This document shows positions 1 through 8,765 of a stretch of DNA of 57,823 bases, one piece after another. The position numbers and the translations under genes were made by a program. The notes beneath the pieces are model-generated. The model ran no database searches and was not told the DNA's origin. It saw only the letters and a program-made list of their open reading frames with translations. This DNA is from Candidatus Methylaffinis lahnbergensis. Its GTDB lineage: Bacteria; Pseudomonadota; Alphaproteobacteria; Rhizobiales; Beijerinckiaceae. The first letter of the stretch is position 1, and every line of letters starts with the position of its first letter. The stretch spans positions 1 to 57,823 of the forward strand of contig PEFW01000016.1 of the NCBI GenBank assembly GCA_002890675.1, given 5' to 3'.

Positions 1-100
1 CTGCAAGCCTTTGGCAAGCCTAAATCTGGTTTTGGTGCCGCGCGCGGCTCCCGCAACCGCCCCTCCCATTAACATGGCGTTTACCCTATTCGCGCACCAT

Positions 101-130
101 GCCGAAGGTGGGGCACCTTCGGCCTTTTAT
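101..130 (+). terminator. Rho-independent terminator of an upstream gene
   Basis: A perfect 10-bp stem (gccgaaggtg at 101-110 paired with caccttcggc at 114-123) has a 3-nt loop and is followed by a short T run (cttttat). It probably ends a plus-strand transcript entering from the left. No coding sequence is supported in the first 282 bases. Confidence 0.6.
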
Positions 131-282
131 GTCGCGATCCGGTATGTCGCGATTCGGCTTCCGGACCATTCGGCCATGATCACCTCGAATTGTCGCGCTC
201 ATGGTCTCCATCACTTTGTTTTCTCGCATGATCTTATCCAAAAAGTCGGCAACTTTTTGGGCTCATGCCGGAGCGAGGCCGC

Positions 283-1812
283 ATGTCCGCAACAATCCTG
301 ATCATTGACGCCGATCCCGTGCAGCTGCGGCGCCTCGAAACAATGGTCCATCAATTTGGCTATCAGGCCGAGACCGCCGCAAGCGCCGAGGCAATGCTCG
401 CCCGCCTGCAAGCCTTAAGCGCTCCGCAAGTCGATCTCGCAATTCTCGATCTTGCCATGCCAAACGGCATGGCGGTGCTCGCGCGGTTGCGGGAGCGGGG
501 AGCAAAACTTCCCATTATCGTGCGGACCGCGCGGGGCTCGGTCGAATCGGTGGTCCCCTTGATGCGTCTTGGCGCGCAGGATTTCGTGGTCAACCCGGTT
601 GCGCCGGAGCGGCTGCAAGTCGCGATCAAGAACGCGCTCGCCACCGCAAGGCTCGCGGAAGAAGTGCGCTTCTTGTCCCGGCGGGCCCATGGAACCTTGG
701 CGTTCCAGGACCTCGCGGGCGCCAGCGCGGAAATGGCGCGCGCCATCCGGCAGGGTGAAAAGGCGGCGAAATTGGCCATTCCCGTGCTTCTCGAAGGCGA
801 GCCCGGCGCCGGCAAGGAAATTTTCGCCCGCGCCATCCACGGCGCTTCAAGCCGGCGCGGCGGCGCCTTCGCGACCGTCCATTGCGGCGCCCCGCCAAAC
901 GATCTCGCGAGCCTGCTGTTTGGGAGCGAAAAGGGGGCGGGCGCCGCCGAAAAGACCGTCGGCAAATGCCTCGAGGCGCGGGGCGGCACGCTTTTTTTCG
1001 ATCGGATCTGCGAATTGCCGATGGAAGCGCAGACGCGGCTTTTGCGCTTCCTCCAAGAGGGCGAGATCCATTGCTCCGGGGCGAAGCGCCCACCGAGCGC
1101 CGATGTCCGCTTGATTTTCGCGGCCAATCGAAATCTGATCGAACTTATAAAACGCGGCGGCTTCCGCGACGACCTCTATTACCGCCTCAATGTGTTTCCC
1201 ATTTCCATCCCGCCGCTGCGGGCAAGGCGGGACGATATCGCCCCTCTCGCCAACCGGTTTTGCGCGCGCTTCGCCGCCGCCGAGGGAAAGCCCGTGCGCG
1301 GAATCAATGCTGCGGCGCAAGCCTTGCTCCGCGCCTACGATTGGCCAGGCAATGTCGGGCAATTGGAAAACGCCGTCTTTCGCGCCGTGGTGCTCGCCGA
1401 TGGCCTTGAGCTCGGCGTCGCCGAGTTTCCGCAAATCGCGGCAAAGGTCGAGGGTTTTGCCGTTCGCGTCCCGGCGGCGCCTGTCCTGGCCGCGCGGCCC
1501 CGCGAAAGAGAGTTCGTTCGAATCGTGCGCGATCCCAATGTGCTGGCGCTCCTCGACGAGAACGGCAATCCGCGCCATCTCGGTCGCTTGGAAGCCGAAG
1601 CCATAAAATTCGCGCTCAATCGTTACCGCGGCCAGATGTCGGCGGTGGCGCGCAAGCTTGGGATCGGCCGCTCGACCCTCTATCGCAAGCTGAAACAACA
1701 TGACTTGTTGAAACAACGAAATTTGGCGCAAGCTCCCGAGGCGCTCGCCACGGGCGCGTCATCCGGGAAAGCCTCCGGGAAAGCCTATTGTGACGGCTTT
1801 GCCGCGCCGTAG
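283..1812 (+). CDS. NtrC-like response regulator with degenerate AAA+ domain
   Basis: This is a 509-residue protein with an N-terminal receiver domain (about 1-120, putative phospho-acceptor Asp56), a central sigma-54-activator-type AAA+ domain (about 140-380) and a C-terminal Fis-type helix-turn-helix (motif GIGRSTLYRKL). The ATG at 283 is preferred over the one 18 nt upstream because a ggagcgagg Shine-Dalgarno-like stretch precedes it. Walker A (GEPGAGKE) and the arginine-finger region (FRDDLYYRLNVFP) are intact. The sigma-54-contacting GAFTGA loop is not: the sequence reads EKGAGAAEK. Walker B reads FFDRI, with Arg where family members have the catalytic Glu. The receiver has Asn104 where the conserved Lys is expected. 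The protein may still bind DNA but is unlikely to act as a standard sigma-54 activator. The next gene begins about 100 bp downstream on the same strand. Confidence 0.85.
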   Translation: MSATILIIDADPVQLRRLETMVHQFGYQAETAASAEAMLARLQALSAPQVDLAILDLAMPNGMAVLARLRERGAKLPIIVRTARGSVESVVPLMRLGAQDFVVNPVAPERLQVAIKNALATARLAEEVRFLSRRAHGTLAFQDLAGASAEMARAIRQGEKAAKLAIPVLLEGEPGAGKEIFARAIHGASSRRGGAFATVHCGAPPNDLASLLFGSEKGAGAAEKTVGKCLEARGGTLFFDRICELPMEAQTRLLRFLQEGEIHCSGAKRPPSADVRLIFAANRNLIELIKRGGFRDDLYYRLNVFPISIPPLRARRDDIAPLANRFCARFAAAEGKPVRGINAAAQALLRAYDWPGNVGQLENAVFRAVVLADGLELGVAEFPQIAAKVEGFAVRVPAAPVLAARPREREFVRIVRDPNVLALLDENGNPRHLGRLEAEAIKFALNRYRGQMSAVARKLGIGRSTLYRKLKQHDLLKQRNLAQAPEALATGASSGKASGKAYCDGFAAP

Positions 1813-1899
1813 AAATTTATGTGGCGTGACGTCGCGCGGGCCGGCTCGCGTGTTACCTTGGGTGCGGAGCGGGCCAGTCGCGATAAAACCTTGAAGTTC

Positions 1900-1904
1900 G
1901 GAGG
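1900..1904 (+). promoter_or_regulatory. Ribosome binding site deciding the L,D-transpeptidase start
   Basis: A ggagg sits 7 nt before the ATG at 1912. The frame is open upstream to 1819, but the signal-peptide-like N-terminus (MRTPWRGTGFLGALALLLSL) begins at 1912, so this site fixes the start. Confidence 0.7.
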
Positions 1905-1911
1905 CAAGACG

Positions 1912-3729
1912 ATGCGTACGCCATGGCGGGGGACGGGGTTTTTGGGGGCGCTGGCGCTACTGCTTAGCCTTGCGGGTTTCTTCGCCTACGCCGCTGCTCC
2001 CAAGCGCCTTGGGGCGGCCGCGCCGGCGGGCGATTTGCCACTCGACGCCATGCCCGGCTTGCTGGCCATGGCGCCCGCGCATGGCGGCCCTTTAACGGAA
2101 CCAGCGGCCGAGGAAGCCGAGCCGCGGGATGGCGCGGCCGAAGCGCAAGGCGAAGCCAAACCCGTGCCGCCGGAGGCGAGTCCGGCGGCCGCCGATCCGC
2201 CCGCGTCAAATCCCGATGGGGACACCCGGCGTGCGCTGCCTCCGGTCAACGCCGCGCTCAAAGCCGCGCTGGAAGCGCGTTCCGGTTCGCCAGAGCCTGC
2301 CGCCCTCCCGCGGGCCAGGGAGCGCGAGGCGCTCGCCGCCTTTTACGCCTTGCGCGATTTCGCGCCGCTCTGGTTTAGCGGGGCCAGCGCCAACGCCGAG
2401 GTTGCCCCGGTGACCCTGCGGCTGAAACGCGCCGCCGACGATGGGCTCGACGTCAAAGGGTTTCCGCAAGCCTTTTCGCCCGAAACCGACGCGGAAATCG
2501 CGCGCGCCGATCTTGCTCTTAGCGATGCGGTCGTGGCCTACGCCCGCCAGGCGAGCGGCAGCCGGGTCGATCCGCGGATGATTTCGCGCTTGATCGGGGT
2601 CGAACCGGAAGTCGCCGATCCCGCCGTCATATTGGCGCTTGTCGCGAGTGCCGGGGAAGACGCGGGCGAGGCATTGCGCCGGTTCAATCCGCCGCAAAAG
2701 GCCTATGAGGCGCTGCGCGAAAAACTTCTCCAATTGCGCCGGAAACGGAGGTTGGCGGGGTCCGGCGCCGCGATTCCCGCAGGCCCCTTGCTGCGTCCCG
2801 GCATGCGCGATCCCCGCGTGCCGCTCGTTCGCGCGAGGCTCGGCCTCGATCGCGGGGAGTTCGAGGCTTCGCAAGATCCAGTCGGGGATTCCGCCCAGGA
2901 TCTTGTCTACGACACGGAGATCGCGGCGGCGGTCGAGGATTTCCAGAAAGCCAACGGTCTGCCGGCCTCGGGCAATTTGACGGCGCGGACCGTCGCGGCC
3001 CTGTCCGGCGGCGCTTCCAATCTCGAAACCGAAATTCTCGCCAACATGGAACGCTGGCGCTGGATGCCGCGCGACATGGGCGAGACCCATATCGAAGTGA
3101 ATATCCCCGACTATGAAGCCGTCGTCATTGAAAAAGGGGCAGTGATCGAGCGCAACCGCGTCGTCGTCGGCAAGGAGGAAACCCCGACGCCGGTGTTTTC
3201 CGAGACAATGAAATTTCTGATCGTCAATCCTTCTTGGAACGTGCCGCAATCGATCATCCGCAAGGAGATGCTGCCGCGCCTTGCGAGCGACCCCGATTAT
3301 CTGCACCGGCTGGGATACGAGGTTTTTTCGCGCGGGGGCCACCTCGTGGTGCGCCAGCCGCCCGGCGAAAAGAACGCGCTCGGGCGGATCAAATTCGTGT
3401 TCCCGAACGATTATTCCGTCTACATGCACGACACGCCGCTGCGTAGGCTTTTTGCTTCGGCGAAGCGGGCGTTTAGCCATGGCTGCGTGCGGGTCGACGA
3501 TCCGTTCCGCTTCGCCGAGACGGTACTCGGCCGCGCCAATGGCTGGAGCGAGAGCCGGGTCAAGAAACTGATTGGCGGCAAGGAGCGCTATGTCTATCTG
3601 CCGAAACCGCTGCCGGTTTATCTCGAATATTTTACCGCCTTCGTCGACGAATGGGGCGCGCTGCAATTGCGCGACGACGTCTATGGCTATTCCCACCGGG
3701 TAAAAGCCGCCCTCGGCTTGCAGGGGTAG
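1912..3729 (+). CDS. Murein L,D-transpeptidase, YcbB/LdtD type
   Basis: This 605-residue exported protein makes or remodels 3-3 cross-links in peptidoglycan in the periplasm. An N-terminal hydrophobic segment (about 10-25) acts as signal or anchor and is followed by an Ala/Pro/Glu-rich linker. A scaffold region with ALRDFAPLW is typical of YcbB-like enzymes. A peptidoglycan-binding domain lies near 296-362 (AVEDFQKANGLPASG). The YkuD catalytic domain occupies about 388-545 and carries the active-site motif FSHGCVRVDDP with catalytic Cys near residue 525. The length suits the large LdtD class rather than short YkuD proteins. It follows the degenerate NtrC-like gene on the same strand and converges with the pentapeptide-like gene. 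Confidence 0.92.
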   Translation: MRTPWRGTGFLGALALLLSLAGFFAYAAAPKRLGAAAPAGDLPLDAMPGLLAMAPAHGGPLTEPAAEEAEPRDGAAEAQGEAKPVPPEASPAAADPPASNPDGDTRRALPPVNAALKAALEARSGSPEPAALPRAREREALAAFYALRDFAPLWFSGASANAEVAPVTLRLKRAADDGLDVKGFPQAFSPETDAEIARADLALSDAVVAYARQASGSRVDPRMISRLIGVEPEVADPAVILALVASAGEDAGEALRRFNPPQKAYEALREKLLQLRRKRRLAGSGAAIPAGPLLRPGMRDPRVPLVRARLGLDRGEFEASQDPVGDSAQDLVYDTEIAAAVEDFQKANGLPASGNLTARTVAALSGGASNLETEILANMERWRWMPRDMGETHIEVNIPDYEAVVIEKGAVIERNRVVVGKEETPTPVFSETMKFLIVNPSWNVPQSIIRKEMLPRLASDPDYLHRLGYEVFSRGGHLVVRQPPGEKNALGRIKFVFPNDYSVYMHDTPLRRLFASAKRAFSHGCVRVDDPFRFAETVLGRANGWSESRVKKLIGGKERYVYLPKPLPVYLEYFTAFVDEWGALQLRDDVYGYSHRVKAALGLQG

Positions 3730-3826
3730 GACGAAGCGCGGCGAGATAACGAATATGCGATTTGGCGCAAGCGCGATGTTGCGATAGGGTTTATGTTGGG
3801 AAGCTTCGCGTTCTCGGTATACGGCG

Positions 3827-5242
3827 TCATTTGATCTTGAAATAATTGCGCAATGCGAGGCCGATGAAAAAAACGAGGATGATCGAAACGAGGTTTTGCC
3901 CGAGCACCAGCCATTGGTAGCCTTCCGGCGGAAGGATTGGGTCGGGACAATTGCAGCCGGAGCAAAACAGAAATTCCTTGACCTTGCTGTCGATGGTGAG
4001 AGGTCCGACAAACGGCACGGTGTTACCAAGCGCCAGCATCCTCACGGCTTGCTTATATTTTTCAATGTCGGGCGCCTTCGCCATGACCTGTGCAAGGATC
4101 TCGGTATAACGCCAGTAAAAGAAAAATCCGCTCGCAATTAGCCAAGCGGTGGGGCGTATGAAGCTACGCCCATAATCGGCAAGCGCCCAATAGACGCCCA
4201 TGACGGCGATCCAGAGGAGGTGAGCGAAAAGCCGCGTAATTTTGTTGGGTTTGGCGAGGATTCTGAGCCAGTGCGCATTGCACGCCCTGCGCTGGAGCCG
4301 CCACTCCAACCAGACATGCTTTTTTTGCTCATTGATACCTTCTAGGTTCTTCTTGAGTTCGTCTAGTCCAAGTAGTTGATGGAGATAGACGCCGCGTTCA
4401 GCCTTGCGTTCCTCGATATAGAGGTCGCGTTCGAGATCGTGGTTTTTTGTCTCTTCCGCGATTTTTCGAAGACGGCGCAATCGCACCGGGACTTTGGATT
4501 CGGAAGTCCAATGCAGGAGGCGGCCGGGGGGAACAAAACCGATATGGACGCCGCTGAAATCGATTCGGGCGGCACTGGCCGCGGCATCGAAGTCCGGCGG
4601 AGAGTAAAAACGCGCATTGGTAAAATCTGCGGCATCGTAGAACGAGCGACCCGAGAAATTGGCTCCGTCGTCGAAGCGCGCGCGCGCGAACGAAATAGAT
4701 AGTAAAGAATCAGGTCCGGGGCCATGGAGTTGCCATCCACCTTTATGCGGGTGTCCTACCGCCAAGCGTGCCTGAAAGGCCCCCCATTTCCCAAAGGGAA
4801 TTCCGGTGATTTCAACGCGGCCTTTGAAGACAGTGTCGTCGAAACGGGCTAGCTCTCCGAAGGCCGCGCCGGCGAAATTGGCTCGGTCACCAAATGCCCC
4901 GCCGGTGAAGTTGGCCAAGTTACCGAAGGCGGCGGCCGCGAAGTTGGCCCCGTCACCAAAGGCCGCGCAGGAGAACCTCGCCCGCTGGCCGAAGGTCGCA
5001 CCGAAAAAATCCGCATTCTCGCCGAACTCAAACCCCGAGAAATCGATCTCGTCCCTCGGCGCTTCGGAAAAGTCGATGCCGGCGAAGGTCACGCGCACGT
5101 CTTTGTTGGCCGGATCGCGCCGCCATGCGTTCCAGGCGTCCGTGCCCTTCGACGCGAGAGCAAGAAAGAAGGCCTGATCGCATTTTTTTTTGGATGGTAT
5201 TCCGCCTGGAGGCTCGTCTCCCGGTGTGGTCTCGTCCGCCAT
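3827..5242 (-). CDS. Membrane-anchored pentapeptide-like beta-helix protein
   Basis: This is a 471-residue protein of unknown function. Residues about 50-150 hold a run of ten-residue units of the form FGxxAxFxxA (for example FGDRANFAGA), which is the pentapeptide-repeat pattern predicted to form a right-handed quadrilateral beta-helix. A charged region follows (LRRLRKIAEETKNHDLERD), then two to three predicted membrane segments in the last 150 residues, ending in a hydrophobic helix (LVSIILVFFIGLALRNYF). The repeats are visible in the DNA as 30-bp units at about 4856-5030. The ATG at 5242 has a G-rich ggggga upstream. It converges with the L,D-transpeptidase gene. It has the same overall plan as the protein at 42.1 kb but no obvious sequence identity to it. 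Confidence 0.85.
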   Translation of the reverse strand: MADETTPGDEPPGGIPSKKKCDQAFFLALASKGTDAWNAWRRDPANKDVRVTFAGIDFSEAPRDEIDFSGFEFGENADFFGATFGQRARFSCAAFGDGANFAAAAFGNLANFTGGAFGDRANFAGAAFGELARFDDTVFKGRVEITGIPFGKWGAFQARLAVGHPHKGGWQLHGPGPDSLLSISFARARFDDGANFSGRSFYDAADFTNARFYSPPDFDAAASAARIDFSGVHIGFVPPGRLLHWTSESKVPVRLRRLRKIAEETKNHDLERDLYIEERKAERGVYLHQLLGLDELKKNLEGINEQKKHVWLEWRLQRRACNAHWLRILAKPNKITRLFAHLLWIAVMGVYWALADYGRSFIRPTAWLIASGFFFYWRYTEILAQVMAKAPDIEKYKQAVRMLALGNTVPFVGPLTIDSKVKEFLFCSGCNCPDPILPPEGYQWLVLGQNLVSIILVFFIGLALRNYFKIK

Positions 5243-5445
5243 ACTTGGTCCCCCGGCCGCTATAAAATTTCGGGAAAATCGCTTCTCTTAAAAATCGCCG
5301 CAAGCTTTATGCCCTGCGCCGCCAAATTTTGCGCCGCGCCGCCCGGCAGATCGTTGTTTGGCGGAACTGAAACAAATAGGTGCTGTGCCGCCCTCGCCGA
5401 GCACCTCAGAGCCATACACGCCCACTCCCAAAAACGAACCCGGCA

Positions 5446-5459
5446 ATTACAGCTGTAAT
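5446..5459. promoter_or_regulatory. Perfect 14-bp palindrome after gapR
   Basis: The sequence attacagctgtaat is a perfect palindrome ending one base before the gapR stop codon. It could be an operator-like site or half of a transcript end. No T run follows on the gapR strand, so a standard terminator is not clear. Confidence 0.3.
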
Positions 5460-5460
5460 A

Positions 5461-5715
5461 CTACGTCATATTCAGGATCGCCATGTAGAGTGCGAGAATG
5501 GCCTCCATTTCCTTGCGCTCGGAATGGTCCTGCTTCCGGATTTTTACGATCTCGCGCACGGCCCTCGCATCGAATCCGCAGCCTTTCATTTCCGCGTAGA
5601 CTTCGCGAATATCGCCGGAAATCGCTTTTTTTTCCTCCTCCAGCCGCTCCACCCTTTCGACGAATTGCGTCAGCTCCCGCACTGCGAGACCTTTTTCGGC
5701 GACATTTGCCGTCAT
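5461..5715 (-). CDS. gapR: Nucleoid-associated protein GapR (DUF2312)
   Basis: This 84-residue protein matches GapR of alphaproteobacteria, which binds overtwisted AT-rich DNA and assists topoisomerases at replication and transcription. Visible hallmarks are LTQFVERVERLEEEKKAISG, then DIREVYAEMKGCGFDARAVR, and an Ile/Arg/Lys-rich end (KIRKQDHSERKEMEAILALY). The frame stays open upstream to 5877, but homologues start close to the coiled coil. The ATG at 5715 has aaagga nine bases before it, so it is chosen; a second ATG at 5724 would add three residues. It lies alone between accessory genes. With ChpT elsewhere in the window it points to an alphaproteobacterial cell-cycle background. Confidence 0.9.
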   Translation of the reverse strand: MTANVAEKGLAVRELTQFVERVERLEEEKKAISGDIREVYAEMKGCGFDARAVREIVKIRKQDHSERKEMEAILALYMAILNMT

Positions 5716-6109
5716 CTGAAACATTCCTTTGGTTGGATTGGGCGCCGCCCTGGACGCAGCGAAAGCCGCCGGAAAAGTGCTCCTGGCGAGGATCTTGTCG
5801 ATGCCAACCCCGAACTGCCGCCGCCGCCGCGAGCCGTCAAGTTGCAAGGCGAAATTATCCCCGCAATCCTGCCCCAATTCCGCTCCAGCGCACCACCTTG
5901 GCCGTCAAACAAGGCGCGAGAGACGTACGACATTCCCCAAGGGCAAGAAGTCTGGACGGCGCTGGCGATCGGCTATTAGGGAGACATGGCGAGCCTGCCC
6001 GGTCCGCTACAACAGCGCGATTCCGCCGCGCGGCGGGGTAAGAAGTTGAGCGAGTTTGTATTCACGGGAAGCTGGGGGAGTCCCGCGCCCCTCGTAGCAG
6101 AGCGGTGAA
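5716..6109. other. Intergenic stretch upstream of gapR
   Basis: About 390 bases lie between the gapR start and the broken N-acetyltransferase. Short open frames exist on both strands but none has a recognisable domain or convincing ribosome binding site. The gapR promoter should lie in the left part. I see no RNA gene or repeat. Confidence 0.4.
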
Positions 6110-6564
6110 GTGGAGGAAGTCACAGAAACGGCCGTCGGCCTCGATGCCTATTCGCGCGCATCGGCTATCTGGGCGGGCGCACGCCGACTCTGGAGACGCC
6201 CGAGACTATGATTGCTCGCCACACGGAAGCCATTCCATTTGAAAACCTAAATCCCTTGTTGAGATGGCCCGTTCACCTCGATCCCGCGTCACTCGAAGAG
6301 AAAATGGTGCGCGGGGGTCGCGGCGGATACTGTTTTGAACCGAATCTGCTCCTCAAGAATGTCCTGAACGCTCTTGGGTATCGCGTCACGGGCCTGGCGG
6401 CGCGAGTCTTGTGGAACGCACCCGAAGGCGCCATCACTCCTCGCGGACACATGCTGCCCCGTGTCGACAAGGGCGAGCCGCCATTCCTCACAACACAACT
6501 TATCGACGTGCTGGCGACATTCGTTGCTCTTGACGTTATGGCACCCACGCCGTATCACCCCTAG
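6110..6564 (+). pseudogene. Broken arylamine N-acetyltransferase (NAT)
   Basis: The longest open frame (6208-6564) reads AIPFENLNPLLRWPVHLDP, then RGGYCFEPNLLLKNVLNALGY and HMLPRVDKGE, which are signatures of the arylamine N-acetyltransferase N-terminal region. The catalytic Cys is that of RGGYCFE. The family N-terminus continues upstream in two frames: VGLDAY in one frame up to 6151, then FARIGYLGGRTPTLETPE in the frame of the downstream part. One base is missing near 6149-6151. The open frame ends about 118 codons in, soon after the HMLPRVD block, whereas NAT enzymes have about 270 residues, so the C-terminal half is absent. No functional enzyme is expected. The family acetylates arylamines and hydrazines with acetyl-CoA. 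Confidence 0.75.
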
Positions 6565-6640
6565 CCGAGAACGTTGGCCTAAGGGGTGTTCACGTTCGAG
6601 CAACGGTCGCGAGCACGCAGATTGTCGGTGAGCGAACCCG

Positions 6641-6648
6641 AAGGAGGT
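6641..6648 (+). promoter_or_regulatory. Strong ribosome binding site of dps
   Basis: An aaggaggt lies 7 nt before the ATG at 6656. It selects that start over the in-frame GTG at 6647, which overlaps this site. Confidence 0.75.
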
Positions 6649-6655
6649 GCAAGCG

Positions 6656-7189
6656 ATGGATGCCAACGATGCAAAATCACGGAGGAGCGCGCCGCTCGAC
6701 ACGCCAACAAATCTCACATCCAACGCTACGAGGGATATCTCCGGCGCTCTCACCACCCTGCTCGCCGATGTATTCGCGCTGTACATCAAGACAAAGAACT
6801 TCCATTGGCACATGTCTGGTCCGCATTTTCGCGACTATCACCTTCTTCTGGACGAACAAGGAGAGCAGCTATTCGCAGTAACTGACGCGATTGCCGAACG
6901 CGTCCGGAAAATCGGCGGCACGACGCTGCGTTCAATTGGCGAGATCACCCGCTTGCAGCGTGTCTTGGACAACGATGCCGACTACGTTACTCCTCTGGAC
7001 ATGTTGGCTGAGCTGCGCGACGACAACAAGCAGCTGGCGGCGAATATGCGCGAGGCGCACTCGCTGTGTGATGAGCACGGTGATGTGGCCAGTGCGAGCC
7101 TGCTCGAAAACTGGATTGACGAGGCCGAACGGCGGACGTGGTTTCTCTTCGAAGCCAGTCGCCCAGGCGAGTCCAGCGGCCGCTCCTAG
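6656..7189 (+). CDS. dps: Dps-family ferritin-like protein
   Basis: This is a 177-residue member of the Dps/ferritin-like family, which forms dodecamers, oxidises and stores iron with hydrogen peroxide, and in many bacteria protects DNA. The Dps ferroxidase motif is clear near residues 45-68 (KTKNFHWHMSGPHFRDYHLL followed by LDEQ), followed by the long helix with DAIAERVRKIGG. The N-terminal 25 residues hold a few Lys and Arg, which could contact DNA. The C-terminus (WFLFEASRPGESSGRS) is short and polar. It stands alone on the plus strand, after the broken NAT gene and before oppositely oriented genes. Oxidative-stress or starvation control is expected from the family; no operator was recognised. 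Confidence 0.92.
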   Translation: MDANDAKSRRSAPLDTPTNLTSNATRDISGALTTLLADVFALYIKTKNFHWHMSGPHFRDYHLLLDEQGEQLFAVTDAIAERVRKIGGTTLRSIGEITRLQRVLDNDADYVTPLDMLAELRDDNKQLAANMREAHSLCDEHGDVASASLLENWIDEAERRTWFLFEASRPGESSGRS

Positions 7190-7299
7190 GTCGTATTCGG
7201 GTCATTGAACGGGTCAGCGGAAGTGAGAAGAAGTGGGGCTCCGCCGTCTTGCCCAATCGTCCGGCGTGATCCTGGATATATTGCCAGGCCGTTGCTTGG

Positions 7300-8765
7300 C
7301 TATTGCGCCGTCAGGGCAGGAAGCTCCTGGGCCCTTGTGATCGCCGGCGGGTTCCATCTGCCGGTGAGCGCATCCGATTTCGGGGCATAGAGACGCATAG
7401 TCAGATTGAAGGCCTCCTTTGGCGCGGGAAGCCAGTTGGCCTCCTTGTCCTTCCCGGGGCTCTCATTCTGGAAATAGAGGTCGAGCGAACCGTCGGCGTT
7501 GTATTTGAATGGCATCCAACTGCTGACCGCAAAGCGATTGAGGCTGTTCGCAACCTGGAAGCCCTCACGGTCATAGAGTGTGATCGACCAGAAGGCGTTC
7601 ACAGGCGGCGTCGCGCCCTTCTCGAAGTGGATCAAATACTTGCTAGTGCCGTCTAGTGGCGTTCCGGCCTCGTCACCGAGATTAAGCGGATAGATCGCGT
7701 CCTCGGGCAGGTTCGCGCCGAGACCGACCTGTGCAACGATGGCGCGTTTGAGATAGTAATTCCCGTACACACCCATGGTATCGGTGTTCATCGACCAGTG
7801 GTTTGCAACGCGGGCAAGCGTCGCTATTTTCCACTCCATCAGCTTCTGCGCCTCCTCGGGCGCACCTTCCAATCCCTTCTTCACCGCCGGGCCGACCTTG
7901 TCGATGTCAAAGCTTTTCCCGGGCTCGATGCCAATGCGCTTCATTTGCGCGATGATCGGCTCGTCGGTAAGGTGGGGCGGCTGGAGCTTCAGAAGTTCGG
8001 CCGCGTAGGCGAAGTACTTTTCGGCCGGCATCGTGTCGACCTGAATCTTCGGGGGGTCTTCATATCGACGCTCGGATCGATCTTCACCTCAATCGGCTTG
8101 GGCGACTTGCCCCACTCGGAGAGCGGCGTGATCTTTAAGCCCACCTGAATCTTATGGACGGCATCGTAGTCCGGTGGGCCGTCGGTTTTGGTACGGCCGA
8201 TGATCCAGACGTAGGGCGTCGGTGCGTCGATGCGCTGAGTCCCCTTCGGAAGCTTGAACTCCTTGATCAGCCGGTAGCGCAGATCGGGCCGCCATCCTAG
8301 CGGAACCACGACGAAGTTACCCGCCTGCGTGCCGGTGGTACGCCAGCCTGGGGATGCGAAGACATCGGTCCACATGTCGAGCATCGGCAGCAGGTAGTAG
8401 CGCCCGCCCGTGTCGGGGACCGAGACGACCATCGGCTCCTTCGTGAGATCGAGATAGGCACTGGAGTACAAGGTGTCGAAGTTGGGGCGCACGACAGCCT
8501 TGAAATCTGCTGCCGGAAATGCCGGCGCATTAGCGAACGCGTTCATCGGGCCGCCAAGGTTTCCCTTGCCGGGCTCGACATTCGTGAGCTGCTTACGGGT
8601 TACGTCCATGGTCACGAGCGAATAGACGTAGATATAGGCATCGACGCCGATGGCGTGGGCCTCCTGTTCGGTGATCGCCGGCAAGGCCGTGGCCATTTGT
8701 GCCAGCGCTGGGCCGACAAGAATGGACAAAAGCAGCGCAAGCGATTTTCTATTTTTTTTCTTCAT
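7300..8765 (-). pseudogene. DUF1254/DUF1214 protein split by a homopolymer frameshift
   Basis: Two open frames together make one DUF1254-DUF1214 protein of about 485 residues. The N-terminal part begins at the ATG at 8765 with a signal peptide (MKKKNRKSLALLLSILVGPA) and carries DAYIYVYSLVTMDVTRKQ and VRPNFDTLYSSAYLDL, typical of DUF1254. The C-terminal part (to 7300) carries GVYGNYYLKRAIVA and NAFWSITLYDREGF, typical of DUF1214. They join at a run of six G on the plus strand (8051-8056); one more base restores the frame as TPPKIQVDTMPAEKYFAYA. It is either a true disruption, a phase-variable tract or a sequencing error. A ggagga 6 nt before the start lies inside the end of the upstream TAXI gene, so translation is probably coupled. 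The family's function is unknown; it is thought to be periplasmic. Confidence 0.8.

Noticed and set aside
2206..4029. Long minus-strand open frame (607 codons) opposite the L,D-transpeptidase gene
   Set aside because: It mirrors the real gene in a high-G+C codon context, has no recognisable domain, and the plus-strand frame has clear YkuD motifs.
5461..5877. Longer GapR reading from 5877
   Set aside because: The extra 54 residues are Arg/Gly-rich, not seen in the family, and the ATG at 5715 has a well-placed ribosome binding site.
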